Positions 56,301-63,981 of a stretch of 64,000 nucleotides of DNA are shown here, one piece after another (the stretch's first letter is position 1; every line of letters begins with the position of its first letter). This DNA comes from Paracentrotus lividus. Its lineage: Eukaryota > Echinodermata > Echinoidea > Camarodonta > Echinidae. Location of the stretch: contig CALNVZ010003435.1 of the NCBI GenBank assembly GCA_940671915.1, positions 13,258,754-13,322,753 on the forward strand, written 5' to 3'. Under the pieces are notes generated by a model that saw nothing but the letters and a program-made list of their open reading frames with translations, was not told the DNA's origin and did no database searches. The position numbers were made by a program, and so were the translations under genes.

Positions 56301-58319
56301 AATTATACCCCCTGTCGATCTAATAGGTCTAATAGGCCTATTTATTTAATAATGTATCATTTTCTACAAATAATTCTTAGTTCCATACAATACAAACGTT
56401 ATAGATGTTGGATTTTACCATGTTTACATTCGTTTCGTGTGAACAATATCGACGTTATATGTAATTATCAAATTTTTGCAAAAATGGTGGGAAAAAATAA
56501 ATTTAAAAATACCCTTCAAACTCAAGTTCATTTGATGCTATTACTCACAAATCTCAGCAGATCATTTACTTTCAGAGGTCAGAGAAATTTGAAAGCTCAG
56601 CAGGTGTTCCCTCAATGATTTTATGAAAATCTCTCTTTATGGGTTGTTTTCATATTTTTCTTCCGTTTTGGGCAAATATCACTCTTGGTGGCATGGACAT
56701 CAAATCTTCACTTTGTTTCCTTTATTAACTGTATCAAATGAGGCATAAGGAGAAAAGAAGAATACCGCTTTCATCGCTAACATATCATTACTGCCAGACC
56801 GTCCCTTGACACTGCTTGGCATCCATATTTATTTTTGTGAAATTTGAATTATCCCATTTTTGTGTTTAACATGTTTAACTTGGAATGTATCTTTTTGAAA
56901 GATTTGCAATATATGATATCTAGGCATTCATAGTATATGAAAATCGTGTAATCTGTCTTATTTTCCAATGTATGCAGGCCTATATCAACCATATATATTT
57001 TTCTTTATTTTCCTTTTAATATTAGTCTTACTCTGATGATGGGAAACTATATATTCATCATCAAAAGTTTAAAAAAAAACATTGCACGATATCTCTCTCT
57101 TTCAACTATAAATTTACTTCGTCTCACTTTATTTTTCACTCGGAAAGCTCACCAGCAACAGACAGTGACCAATATAACAAATCCCGCGCTTTCGTAGAAA
57201 ACAATGACTATACTATTGTTGTTTACCTATATACAAAGTTGACTCATCCACAGACGTACGGGTATACTCTCCACGTGTGTATTAACCATTGGTCAATTTG
57301 TTTATAGTTTTAAACTTCTTAACCTATTCAGACGACGAAAAGCGTTGGCGTCTAGACAAGGAAATGATTGTTTATAATAAGAAGTACTTATTGTTGATGG
57401 GAGAAAACCTCTCAAGAAAGGTTGAATGAAATTTGTTATTATTGACCATGCTGACGGTATGCAACCACGTGCACAAACACCCAAACGGGGGAAGAGATGC
57501 AAAAACGAAGACAAAGATATTTAATTTTTATGTGTAGATACTCAATTGAATCGATGAGACGCTACAACTAAAATGGCAACAATAATATCAAATATTATCA
57601 TTGACATTGTTTTATGTCGTGATCATCGCATTTTACCATTTTCATTGCGAAATGATAATTATATAGATAAAACAAATAAAATTAAAAGCTTAAAAAAAAA
57701 TTCAGAGGTATTCATTTTTGGACTTATTTAGGTAATGAATACTTGTGTGATTGAAAAAAAAGTAATAGTTTTGTGATTTATACTGACTCAAAAATAATAT
57801 TAGGCGCGCCATTATAAGTAGAGATGGTCATGATCAATGGTAACACAATATGAGGAACATCTAAAACTTGAACACTAAGCCTGCACTTACCTGATGATCA
57901 TAGATCCTTTCTAGTCCTTTCCCACTGAGGTATGTTCCAAGGGTTCCAAGGATTGGCCATCCTTAGGGCCAGGGATATCTTTGAATGATCTTACATCACC
58001 ACCTAACAAGTGATTCCTTTCTGCCCCTGTTGAACTCGACACATGCGAGTCTGCGGATGAAGATTCAAATGTACACGGACTGGAGATGCCTCAAAAGATG
58101 GGTCATTTGATGAGATACTTTCACTGATTGATGGTGGAGGTGGTGAGGTAGTAGAAGTAGACTGGTTTAGTTGTATCAGGAGGAGAAAGGGATGATGCTG
58201 CAGGGACGGCGGGGAGAGGGCACGAAGATGCATGTGCATCATGGAGAGTCTGTGGCCTTACTCCATTCGACCGGACTGGCCTGAGCTCGGGCGAGAAAAC
58301 GCGACAGTCGCGTAGCCAT
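14981..58319 (-). CDS. CYP27-like mitochondrial cytochrome P450, gene-level model (10 exons)
   Basis: A heme monooxygenase of the mitochondrial clan, expected to hydroxylate sterol- or vitamin-D-like substrates with electrons from adrenodoxin; the substrate is an inference. Exons: 58319-58262, 58050-57891, 30926-30736, 30376-30174, 28278-28075, 24833-24667, 16877-16705, 16299-16221, 15876-15655, 15091-14981. All junctions agree in phase, and the model gives about 522 residues once a one-base gap in exon 2 is allowed for. Landmarks: targeting leader, IPGPK hinge, YKWSMES, RIGCLKEPIPEES, I-helix AGVDTTSNTLAW, ExxR as ETLR, LYPVVPANNRV, PERW, heme loop FGFGPRMCIGRR (Cys near residue 470), RRIAELEMHLALAR. 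The YKW, IGCL-x-x-x-IPE and LYPVVP stretches are closest to CYP27 as I know that family. The 27-kb second intron is unusually long. Exons 3-10 carry no lesion. Confidence 0.88.
15092..15654 (-). other. P450 intron 9
   Basis: 563 bases, AT-rich; nothing recognised. Confidence 0.8.
15655..15876 (-). CDS. P450 exon 9: PERW and heme-binding loop
   Basis: 74 codons, phase 0 at both ends; acceptor CCTGCAG ending at 15877, donor GTAAGA from 15654. It reads TMIGSLQYVMGRDPEIYPDP, DAFLPERWLKG, a Ser-, Gly- and Ala-rich insert, then LPFGFGPRMCIGRRIAELEM and HLALAR. The Cys of FGFGPRMCIG is the heme thiolate. The basic RRIAEL stretch is where adrenodoxin-type partners dock in the mitochondrial clan. Confidence 0.95.
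15877..16220 (-). other. P450 intron 8
   Basis: 344 bases, AT-rich; nothing recognised. Confidence 0.8.
16221..16299 (-). CDS. P450 exon 8: beta-1 region after helix K
   Basis: 79 bases, acceptor TCAG ending at 16300, donor GTAAGT from 16220, leaving in phase 0. It reads LYPVVPANNRVLDKDVAIG and GYHIPKG after completing the Arg of ExxR. The short exon would be missed by ORF length alone; it is fixed by both phases and by the LYPVVP match to the CYP27 group. Confidence 0.93.
16300..16704 (-). other. P450 intron 7
   Basis: 405 bases, AT-rich; nothing recognised. Confidence 0.8.
16705..16877 (-). CDS. P450 exon 7: helix I end to helix K (ExxR)
   Basis: Acceptor TTTGCAG ending at 16878 after a pyrimidine tract, phase 0; donor GTGAGA from 16704, phase 2. 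It reads TSNTLAWALYQLSRHHDIQE, RLAEEIEGALTSRGRCIPEH, LPNMPLLKGVIKETLR. The ETLR quartet supplies the invariant ExxR Glu and Arg of helix K. Confidence 0.94.
18200..18452. mobile_element. Diverged relative of the atgcggcggtcacaactcg MITE
   Basis: Its right end reads, in reverse complement, ttatgcagtggtcacactcg, close to the family terminus; its left end has ttggtcacaacagggc. The interior is too diverged to align by eye. 17488-17740 may be another relative. Confidence 0.4.
18783..18925. mobile_element. MITE of the gtGGCGGATCCAgg family
   Basis: Begins cagtggtggattgagg and ends cttggatccgcccc, with the gcgcccc and aaaatttttggctgcg body shared with the copies at 11325 and 37008. Confidence 0.65.
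20614..21457. mobile_element. 844-base palindromic mariner-type element with TA target duplication
   Basis: The two halves (about 400 bases each, loop about 60) are near-perfect reverse complements. The ends are ccgagtgagtcaaaaaaaac and ccgggtgagtcagaaaaaac, each flanked by TA at 20612-20613 and 21458-21459. TA duplication and gtgagtca-aaaaa termini fit Tc1/mariner. No transposase frame is present. Confidence 0.88.
21480..22018. mobile_element. TIR element with acactgtaaaaa termini, host of a nested MITE
   Basis: The left end acactgtaaaaaaatatttg and the right end acagtgt are inverted; the similarity continues inward through ttttacagcaaa and the ...gcagagtcgccata / gcacagtcgccata blocks. A second element sits inside at 21625-21842. 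Confidence 0.75.
21625..21842. mobile_element. MITE with atgcggcggtcacaactcg termini, nested
   Basis: Starts atgcggcggtcacaactcgc at 21627 and ends gagttgtgaccgccgcat at 21840. The body matches the cluster at 53918-54922 (ccctacgatggatttcgtag, cgcaggaatcgcagaa), with a shorter right half. Confidence 0.88.
23690..23762. repeat. (CT)n microsatellite
   Basis: About 70 bases of ct repeats with few interruptions, after a T-rich tract. Confidence 0.95.
23944..24085. mobile_element. MITE of the gtGGCGGATCCAgg family
   Basis: Begins ggtgcatccagggggcgc and ends ccctggatacgccgc, with the gcgcccctattttcgg and cagctgcacccttcccc body of the family. Confidence 0.7.
24290..24450. repeat. Imperfect (GAT)n microsatellite
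   Basis: gatgatgatgat tracts interrupted by gacgat, aatgat and ggtggt units. Confidence 0.93.
24667..24833 (-). CDS. P450 exon 6: helix H and start of helix I
   Basis: Acceptor GATGCAG ending at 24834, phase 1; donor GTAGGT from 24666, phase 0. It reads KKSIDDRLQELATLAEEGE, then GILTHLLASQKLSMKEVYSN and ACELLLAGVDT. The oxygen-activation motif AGVDTT is split by intron 6: the first Thr is here and the second opens exon 7. Confidence 0.92.
24834..28074 (-). other. P450 intron 5
   Basis: 3.2 kb; no coding sequence or recognised element. AT-rich, with a GC-richer stretch at 26590-27130. Confidence 0.75.
28075..28278 (-). CDS. P450 exon 5: helix E-G region
   Basis: Acceptor TTTAG ending at 28279, donor GTAAGA from 28074, phase 1 at both ends. 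It reads IFKLLLETRIGCLKEPIPEE, SQRFIHAVGQMFASGQIMFL, WFRKWNLKPWRDHEAAWDYI, FNF. The RIGCL-x-x-x-IPE block is strongly CYP27-like. Three decayed copies of its 5' edge lie upstream between 28345 and 28664. Confidence 0.92.
28345..28416 (-). pseudogene. Decayed copy 1 of the P450 exon 5 5' edge
   Basis: A CGTCAG acceptor is followed by a copy of the first 20 or so codons of exon 5 (ILKHLLETWIGCLKESIP), ending in TAG. The flanking intron bases (gaaagaaagattagaaaa) are duplicated too. Confidence 0.8.
28487..28545 (-). pseudogene. Decayed copy 2 of the P450 exon 5 5' edge
   Basis: A TTGTCAG acceptor is followed by IFKFLLQTRIGCLKELIP, then a stop within a few codons. It is the same unit as copy 1. 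Confidence 0.8.
28597..28664 (-). pseudogene. Decayed copy 3 of the P450 exon 5 5' edge
   Basis: It lacks the first codons and the original acceptor but reads ETRIGCLKEPIADESQSLI, the closest of the three to the working exon (ETRIGCLKEPIPEESQRFI), and extends further into it than the other copies. Confidence 0.8.
30174..30376 (-). CDS. P450 exon 4: helix C-D region
   Basis: Acceptor CTGCAG ending at 30377, donor GTAAGT from 30173. It reads EGKEWHRARRTIGRKIMPP, REVAKFTGVINEIVTDMVER, VPDLQNEMYKWSME. The W-x-R-x-R motif of helix C, which contacts a heme propionate, is present as WHRAR. The split Ser codon (T + CC) joins exon 5 to give KWSMESIFK. Confidence 0.92.
30377..30735 (-). other. P450 intron 3
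   Basis: 359 bases, AT-rich; nothing recognised. Confidence 0.8.
30736..30926 (-). CDS. P450 exon 3: helix A to helix B-C region
   Basis: Acceptor GTAG ending at 30927, phase 0; donor GTGAGT from 30735, phase 2. It reads IDFTKKYGPIWKERLG, LEFVNLAKPNLVESMY, YPRRLDMKPWKVYRAHR, ESLGVLT. The YP-R-R-x-x-x-x-PW-x-x-Y-R pattern is typical of the mitochondrial clan. Two decayed copies of its first 60-90 bases lie immediately upstream (31020-31206). Confidence 0.9.
31020..31081 (-). pseudogene. Decayed copy of the P450 exon 3 5' edge (nearer copy)
   Basis: After a TTTGCAG acceptor (AG at 31083-31082) it repeats the exon 3 start (ATCGATTTCACCAAAA...), but one A is lost, which shifts the frame to a stop in 14 codons. 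Similarity runs about 60 bases, then fades; no donor is kept. Confidence 0.8.
31147..31206 (-). pseudogene. Decayed copy of the P450 exon 3 5' edge (farther copy)
   Basis: After a TTTGTAG acceptor it reads ATCGATTTCAT then a run of A, losing the YGP codons, and then matches the LEFVN part of exon 3. It ends at a TGA about 22 codons in. No donor is seen. Confidence 0.75.
32725..32770. repeat. (CT)n microsatellite
   Basis: ctctct run of about 30 bases with C-rich flank. Confidence 0.9.
35190..35260 (+). repeat. Retroposon-like 3' tail
   Basis: tattatgcgctatataaaaatgacttcattgttattattacc has the gcgctatataa then TTA-repeat arrangement of L2-type LINE or related SINE tails. Confidence 0.45.
35761..36080. 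mobile_element. Palindromic element with a Pol III box-B-like motif in each arm
   Basis: 35761-35882 matches the reverse complement of 35930-36080, loop about 47 bases. Both arms contain ggttcgaatcccagtc (minus strand at about 35838-35852, plus strand at 35961-35976), the form of a tRNA T-arm, and a gtgacgtcaa block. No complete tRNA fold is present. Confidence 0.8.
37008..37172. mobile_element. MITE of the gtGGCGGATCCAgg family, with a long C run
   Basis: Contains ggggcgcaaatctg, aaaattttcggctgctgccc, an uninterrupted C run at 37110-37136 and the end tctcagatccaccgc. The left terminus is weak. Confidence 0.6.
38930..39450. mobile_element. TTAA-flanked TIR element (piggyBac-like target duplication)
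   Basis: TTAA at 38930-38933 and at 39447-39450 bracket inverted ends aggtcatgtatagtg and (reverse complement) agcccaagtatagttg. The exact TTAA at both ends suggests piggyBac-type mobilisation. A 119-codon frame inside (39091-39450) has no recognised domain and is probably incidental. Confidence 0.6.
41469..41513. repeat. G-run / C-run hairpin
   Basis: A run of 13 G is followed by ttcgttcgaacccgaacct and then C runs, so the strand can fold on itself; either strand could also form a G-rich structure. Confidence 0.7.
43467..44095. mobile_element. 629-base TIR element with 7-base target duplication
   Basis: Ends taggttgggcgaatct and (reverse complement) tagggttgggcaataa; inverted similarity extends about 200 bases, including cgacgt-agacg and gtgcaaaaaaccaaaat. 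Both sides are flanked by gcataac (43460-43466, 44096-44102). Non-coding; superfamily not assigned. Confidence 0.85.
45432..45487. repeat. (AT)n microsatellite
   Basis: Two alternating AT tracts adjoining the foldback element that follows; another lies at about 45862-45887. Confidence 0.92.
45488..45830. mobile_element. Foldback element with an AAATATTT core
   Basis: Arms (acaaaatgtagtcaaataatgc, then gtctcaaattttcgacggta, then gtcttctt-aggagatat) are mirrored at about 45735-45825. The core of about 130 bases is built of taaatatttaaatattta units that are themselves self-complementary. Confidence 0.8.
47225..47700. repeat. Minisatellite with ggggcgcca units
   Basis: About 15-17 imperfect copies of a unit near 28-30 bases of the form cttaaacttaggggcgccaaattgat. 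Spacing and the g-run vary. A purine-rich tract (47120-47200) precedes it. Confidence 0.9.
48350..48402. repeat. Poly-T then poly-G tract
   Basis: About 40 T followed by about 10 G. Confidence 0.95.
50147..51099. mobile_element. TIR element with ggagaccggggtatggaagttac termini, copy 1
   Basis: Left end ctaggagaccggggtatgg; right end, in reverse complement, aggggagaccgggtatggac. Its right-end interior (acaaaattcacattttggg in reverse complement) is shared with the left interior of the neighbouring copy. Confidence 0.75.
51675..52557. mobile_element. TIR element with ggagaccggggatggaagttac termini, copy 2 (inverted)
   Basis: Left end ggggtaggggagaccgggga; right end, in reverse complement, ggggtaggggaggaccgggg. 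The interior has several ggggtaggttgttac motifs (51876, 51903, 52124, 52145), some inverted. It faces copy 1. Confidence 0.78.
53275..53335. repeat. (GT)n microsatellite
   Basis: Alternating gt with a few interruptions. Confidence 0.95.
53918..54048. mobile_element. Truncated MITE of the atgcggcggtcacaactcg family
   Basis: Starts at the family terminus but breaks off after caatacccttatg, where a second full copy begins without spacer. Confidence 0.88.
54049..54304. mobile_element. Full MITE of the atgcggcggtcacaactcg family
   Basis: Begins atgcggcagtcacaactcgc and ends gagttgtgaccgccgcat; 256 bases. Confidence 0.9.
54365..54617. mobile_element. Full MITE of the atgcggcggtcacaactcg family
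   Basis: Begins atgcggcggtcacaactccc and ends gagttgtgaccgctgcat; 253 bases, 60 bases after the previous copy. Confidence 0.9.
54668..54922. mobile_element. Full MITE of the atgcggcggtcacaactcg family
   Basis: Begins atacggcggtcacaactcgc and ends gagttgtgaccgccgcat; 255 bases, about 50 bases after the previous copy. Confidence 0.9.
55405..55455. repeat. (TTTG)n microsatellite
   Basis: About 12 tttg units with one tttc change. Confidence 0.95.
57891..58050 (-). CDS. P450 exon 2: proline-rich hinge, with a one-base gap
   Basis: The frame reads SHVSSSTGAERNHLLGGD, then VRSFKDIPGPK, then shifts. After a shift equal to one missing G at about 57961-57963 it continues WPILGTLGTYLSGKG and LERIYDHQ to a GTAAGT donor in phase 0. 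The P450 family has IPGPKGWP here, so a single G was lost from the AAGGGATGG expected. DHQ then joins exon 3 (IDFTKKYGPIW) exactly as in other family members. Read literally, this exon would terminate the protein early. An assembly or read error is as likely as a real lesion, because all later exons are intact. Confidence 0.75.
58051..58261 (-). other. P450 intron 1 (inferred)
   Basis: 211 bases with GTAAGG and CCGCAG ends. Two frames stay open across much of it (Pro- and Ser-rich), so an unspliced, frameshifted reading is an alternative; the intron is preferred because it restores frame and normal length. Confidence 0.6.
58262..58319 (-). CDS. P450 exon 1: mitochondrial targeting leader
   Basis: ATG at 58319-58317 with an in-frame TAG ten codons upstream. 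The 19 codons read MATRLSRFLARAQASPVEW: basic, Ser- and Ala-rich, no acidic residue until the end, a classic amphipathic mitochondrial presequence. A GTAAGG donor follows in phase 1. Splicing to CCGCAG at 58051 keeps the frame into the IPGPK exon and puts that hinge near residue 46, usual for mitochondrial P450s. Without the intron the frame meets TGA within seven codons. The start is well supported by context, but the donor choice is inference. Confidence 0.65.
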
Positions 58320-58374
58320 TCCTTCAGTTTCACAAAAACTCAATCTCTAACTCGAAATGAATCAACTTGTAACA

Positions 58375-58386
58375 TGTATATAGCTC
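58375..58386 (-). promoter_or_regulatory. Possible TATA element of the P450 gene
   Basis: The minus strand reads gagctatatacatg about 60 bases before the exon 1 ATG, a spacing that would leave a short 5' UTR. This is position and motif only. Confidence 0.25.
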
Positions 58387-59274
58387 AAGAATTAGTATAA
58401 CCACTGTTTACTGGTAGGCTCCTAGTGCTTTAGTGACTTGCATGCTTGTCGAGCTTACAGATGACAGACAGAAATAACCGGATGTTGAGCGAGAGCATTT
58501 GCTTCGATCAATTGAAAAGTATAAAGACAGAGATACGCAATGCAGTCGATAAATTGTTTCCGCTCAGAATCGTATGCCCTGCTCGCTGAATGAATCAAGT
58601 TGCATGCGCGCTATTTTGGTTCCTCCTTCTTCGTTCGCAGGCAGGCAGGCATTGGAAGTGTTTGATATCAAATGGCTAGCTCGAAGCACTTTCTCCCCGT
58701 CCAATTTCTCTCCTTATTCGAGATGAAAGTTATACTCCAGGAATAATAAACTGCGAGAGCAGAACAAAGGGCGGGAAGTGAATAAGACCGCCAAAGCCTC
58801 TCCCCGTCAAACCCTTGGTGAGAAAAATAACAGTTCCATGCATGGAGCAAAATAGAAGAGAGAAAAGGGTGTTCATCTCCTAAAATAAAAGAAACAACTG
58901 AGCGGCATGGGTTCATTTAATAACAATGAAGGAAAAAATGTCACCATAACTCAATCAACTAAGTACAGTTTCGAATGCCCTTTGTTGTGGATACATTTTG
59001 TCACGAGGAGGGGGGGGTGTCAGCCTCTATATATTCCCCTCGAAACTTATCGTAATCCTAGAGCGTAAAATTGTAGCTGAATATCCTAATTCAATAAGAC
59101 ATTCAGGCTTTCAAGATTTCCTGTAGGTCTTGCGGGATTATCTCTTTAGGAAATACATCTTCGATTGTTAGGCGTATACGGTTGAGCGATTCAATTTCAA
59201 TGCGTTAATCATCGGCTACTTGTTATGCAATCTATACCCTCCTCATCTTTGAGTCATCCTTGTCTCCTCATTTC

Positions 59275-59275
59275 A

Positions 59276-59325
<50 letters not shown>
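59275..59325. repeat. (CT)n microsatellite
   Basis: ct repeat with single t interruptions. Confidence 0.93.
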
Positions 59326-59330
<5 letters not shown>

Positions 59331-60944
59331 GTTCTCCCTTGTTCCTCAACACTTCAAGGGCGGATCCAGTATTGTGGAGGGGGGGGGGCTATTTTGTTTT
59401 CAAAACTTGCAGGGGTAGTCGACATTCGAAAGCTGTTAACAGAATCTCTTTCGCCTTAAATGATCTTAAAGATTTTTAACTTGAACCAAAAAAATAGGAA
59501 ATATAATTATTTTTATGGTCTTCTAGAAAGACATTCCATAAATGCTATACGCTACCAGCGCATTACCACAATTGACGGGGTACACGTTTTAGTTATAAGA
59601 TTGTAAACACTTCTGAAGCTATAAATTTTAGAATATCATTAAACTTAATAGTCGGTGATGTTCAAGGTCTTAGATTTGGTGGAAAAGTATTTTTATCACC
59701 TAGATGTTGTCTAGATGATGCAAGGCATGCACTTTACAAGAACTAGATGATACTAAGGCAAAAATTCTCTTAGAGAATGCTATACCAAGTCCGTGCTCTT
59801 CGCGCGTATATACGTATGTGATTTTGGTAACTCCGCTGCCTCTACACAGGTTTAAACAGGATTGTGTGTGAAAGCGTGTATATGGTAAGCGAACAAAAAG
59901 TGAATGGCGTTCTGTACATCGCAACCTCTGGCTCCACGATTTTTTTTTTTTTTTTTTTTTCACAGTTCATTGTGTGTGCGGGTTAATTTTTGAAATTGGC
60001 ACTAAGTAGGCCTACACGTGTAAGTGTGAGAGATCGGAACACTTTAAGATTGCAAAATGTATACAATTATGAAATTAACATCATAGTTTTACTTACAATT
60101 TAAAAGCTATACTTATGAGAAGCTAAAACTTCTAGTAATGGGTTATACAGCTTTTGAGAAGGTTAATTAAACTTTTAGCTTTTCACAATGGCCTATATCT
60201 TTTATATCTTTAAAAAAAAAAAAAAAAAACGATTCCTTAGTTTAATATGAGAATCATGGAAGATTTTTTTTTTTTTGGGGGGGGGGGATGAAATTGATTG
60301 GTGTGGGATAGGGGGCTTGCTAACAACTCTTATCACTTTCATAATAAGCAACGAACTAGCACACCATGACACGAGAAGAAATGTGTTTTACTCAGAAAGC
60401 GAACCTTTTTATGGTATGCCCGAAATTCAACTTGGCACGAAGTTGGCATAAGTTCAAAGATAATACCATGGAAATAAGAAATAAATCAGACATAACAATC
60501 GGCTTTAAATGACAACATCTCGAATGACCTTGAACCTTGGTCATATACAGACAACCACCTGCTAAGAATGTGGGTTTAACACCGGTGGGTGGATGTAATT
60601 TTGGATTATTTAGTGACTCAACCGAAAGGTATATTGCTCCAATGTGTCATTCTACAGTTATTCACCGGTGACATTCACAGTAAGCTCAAAGTCGACAAAA
60701 TCTTTGAAAAACGTATCCCACCCCTCCCGCCCCCTCTCGCCCCATCCCGCCTCCTCCTTCTAACATATTTTATTTCTCTTATTGATACACAACTTCTGAA
60801 AAAGATTGTTTGCAATAATAATTGGAATTATGATATGATTATCTTAATAAAAAATAATAATAAATTTTACACAAATATAACAAAGAAGAATATTTATCGT
60901 TTTCCACACAGTTCTCCCCCGCCCTCTTTCCTCTACTCCCCCCC

Positions 60945-61022
60945 CCTCTCTCTCTCTCTCTCTCCTCTCTCTCCTCCCTCTCTCTCTCTCTCTCCTCTCT
61001 CTCTTCTCTCTCCTCTCTTCTC
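60945..61022. repeat. (CT)n microsatellite
   Basis: Interrupted ctctcc and ctctct repeats. Confidence 0.93.
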
Positions 61023-62509
61023 TCCCCTTCACCTCTCTCATACTGCATTATTCTCACTCACTCTCTCATCGAACATTCGATGAACTACTATTTCATATTT
61101 TACAAGACATAATAATAAAAAATATAGTATATTATTTTCCTCCAGCCTGCTGCGGTATTAGCTCAGCGGGAGTACTTCTATTTTTATACTCCCGTGTGTG
61201 TTTAGCTCTTGAGAGACAAATGATCGTAAAACAGTTGGAGAGACTCAGCTGCAATAATACTATTTCAGGGGCACAAAACAATGACGAAGTTTCATGTTAA
61301 CATTATGATTATTACTTAAAACTATTATTAAACCAATTTGTCGCAATTTTGTTTGCTTTTGAGGAAGGGTGTTATATTTTGGCTTTGTTACAGGGATAAA
61401 TTGTGTGTTTCATTCGTACAGTTCCATGTACTTTTTTTTAATTTTGTTTTATATATATATATATTTTTTTTTTTTTTTCATTTTTGAGCCTACAATATGA
61501 AGTAAAGACTAAAGCGTGGAAGGACAATAGAACATTTTGCGAAGGATAGAAGTAGATAAATTAGAGATAATAATACAGTTTTGAAAGTACATGCCAATGT
61601 GTTCATGAATGTTATCTGAACTTGGTGAAATTGATAAGCCTTGCATGTAGCCTAAATGTACTTATGCTTGATTTTGTGGGATCGCTTTATTAGCTGAAAT
61701 GTATTTCTTGTTACAATCTTTTATATTATATTGTTTGAGGGTACAAGTACTCTATACGCTATGTGATGATTTAATTTTGCCCTGCCTATATTTTGTTTTT
61801 CGTAGGGGGCGGCGTGCCAGTATCAAGAAGTGCACCAAAAAATGTTGCATGTTCTGCAGTGTTCACAGACAGACACATGCGACGACGTATATATTTACAC
61901 AAGGAATGTATCGAGACAGGATGGAGGGGGTGCTATACTGTTGGGGGTTTTTTAAGGGGGAAAAAGAAAGATAATAACTTGGCATTACTGCACTGTTCAA
62001 GTCAAGCCAGCTCATAATTCACAAGTGATCTATGAATAAATACAACGACCTATATTTACGCTAACAATTTAATTTGGAGAGGGGGCTACTTCAGGATTTT
62101 TTTTCTTCTTTTAAAAAAAATATAATATACCATATAAGATACCACCTTTTGATACTAATGATCGGGGCGTCGATCCCGGGGTGCATTGTGGGTAGTTATT
62201 TTATCCCAAGTAATGACAAAAAGTATATATCTGAAAGATAGGGGGCGCAATATATCTGAACCAATAATACTGAATCCATTAGTCATGTTAGTGATCATAT
62301 CATGCTGATATTCTTGTATGACATGCATACAATGTCATGAAAAAATATATTTGATCGGAAGCTCGCCGCATTAAACATGACATAAGAAAACATAAATCAT
62401 ATTAATTATTATAACATTTATTAGTCTTTCTACCGTATGATTACAAATCAAGATTACATCGGCCTCGAATTGAAATAATCAATTCTTTTAACATAGTTTC
62501 TTATATCAC

Positions 62510-62930
62510 TTTGGCCTTAAACCAGTTAGTCCAATTCTCTGGCTAAACCAATTTGGTCTAATTTCCCCTTGGTCTAATACATACCTAGTTTAATTCTCAC
62601 ATGGTCAAATGTCCTCTGGGTCTAATTGCCATTTCGTCTTAGCAAAATTGTCAAATGGCATATTCGTCTAATTCCCACATAAATATTAATTTTAGCTTGT
62701 CACAGGAATTGACCAAGTGGTGTTAGACCAAGTCGACATTATACGAAATGGCCATTAGCATGATTAGGGGAAATCGGAATTAGACCAGATGGTAAATAGG
62801 CGAAGTGGGAAATAAACCAAAAGTTAATTAGACGAATAGTTTGGAGACGAAATGGAATTGGAAATAGACCAAACGGGAACTGATCAAAATGGGTTTAGAC
62901 CAAGTGACAATTTACCTCTAAAGGTTCATG
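62510..62930. repeat. Palindrome built from a ggtctaatt motif
   Basis: The left half carries ggtctaatt and related motifs many times on the plus strand; the right half carries the reverse complement aattagacc and related forms. Longer pairs exist, for example ggtctaattgccatttcgtc against gacgaaatggaattggaaat. The centre is near 62720. Confidence 0.75.
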
Positions 62931-63496
62931 CGATGAAAATCTGATATTCCATACCAGTATATATTATATTTCATTTTTCTTTTAATTTTGATATTTATTG
63001 TATTTTGTTCATATCGATATTAATATGATGCAATATCTAATCTAGATAAAAGCGTTATATAAGATGAAATTAATAAAGCAATACAATTCCATAGACTTGA
63101 GTTAGATCAAACGTTTCAATATTCATACCCCCATTCTTAAACAATACCGTAGATAACACAAAGCAAATATGAATTTTTTATTGCTTATACCGTAGATAGT
63201 TTTCAAAATATAATTTCTGACCCCATTGTACAAAACAGGGATTTTTTTTCTCTCTCAGAAGATCTTATTAATTTATAATACCTAAAGATACGTTTGTACT
63301 TTAAAAACATCAATCAATCTTGTATCAGAACAAAAACAATACATCAAGAGTATAGCACATGTGATAGCAAAACACAAATGTAAACTAAAGAGCTGTGGTA
63401 ATGAAAGGACAACTAAAGTGAAAACAAAAAGTTCAATTTCAGGATTTATACGAATGAATTTACCCCTCTGGTTGAACAACAGATTTACAAAGTTGC

Positions 63497-63515
63497 TTGT
63501 GTGTGTGTTGTGTGG

Positions 63516-63566
<51 letters not shown>

Positions 63567-63590
63567 GTTCGTGTGTGTGTGTGTGTGTGT
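63497..63590. repeat. (GT)n microsatellite
   Basis: About 90 bases of gt with two interruptions. Confidence 0.96.
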
Positions 63591-63837
63591 TTAAGGATGA
63601 TTGCAGAGAAACCAGGAAAACAAAACAAAAAGAAAAAGTATGTATGTAGGCTTAATTCCGTTTTTTTTTTTTTTTTTTAAATCTTCCTTAACCTGCAAAC
63701 AAATATTATGATGTCATTTGGATTTGTTGGTTGCGACTCATGAACCAGTATTAATTGTGGATTTCATAAATAATTGCATTATTTACCATAGCTCAAAAGT
63801 TATCTACGAATAAAAAAAATAAACTAGCATCTACAGT

Positions 63838-63907
63838 GTAATGTTGGAGAGCTGTATGGAAAGCGCATAGAGCAGTTTTAATTGATTATGCGCTATATAA
63901 GAACCAG

Positions 63908-63939
<32 letters not shown>

Positions 63940-63947
63940 CATTATTA

Positions 63948-63981
<34 letters not shown>

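Larger units (their letters stand above)
30927..57890 (-). other. P450 intron 2, about 27 kb
   Basis: Joins DHQ of exon 2 to IDF of exon 3 in phase 0. It holds the exon 3 edge copies, the elements at 35761, 37008, 38930, 43467, 45488, 50147, 51675 and 53918, the minisatellite at 47225 and several microsatellites. I recognise no nested gene. Between the listed elements I see only AT-rich unique-looking DNA. Confidence 0.7.

Noticed and set aside
58003..58333. Two overlapping Pro/Ser-rich minus-strand frames as the P450 N-terminus
   Set aside because: Using them needs several frameshifts and gives a leader far longer than the family; a 211-base intron restores frame and length more simply.
61150..61200. 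tRNA-like start (ggtattagctcagcgggagtac) with a good box A
   Set aside because: No T-arm or box B within 100 bases and no cloverleaf can be drawn; at most a tRNA-derived fragment.
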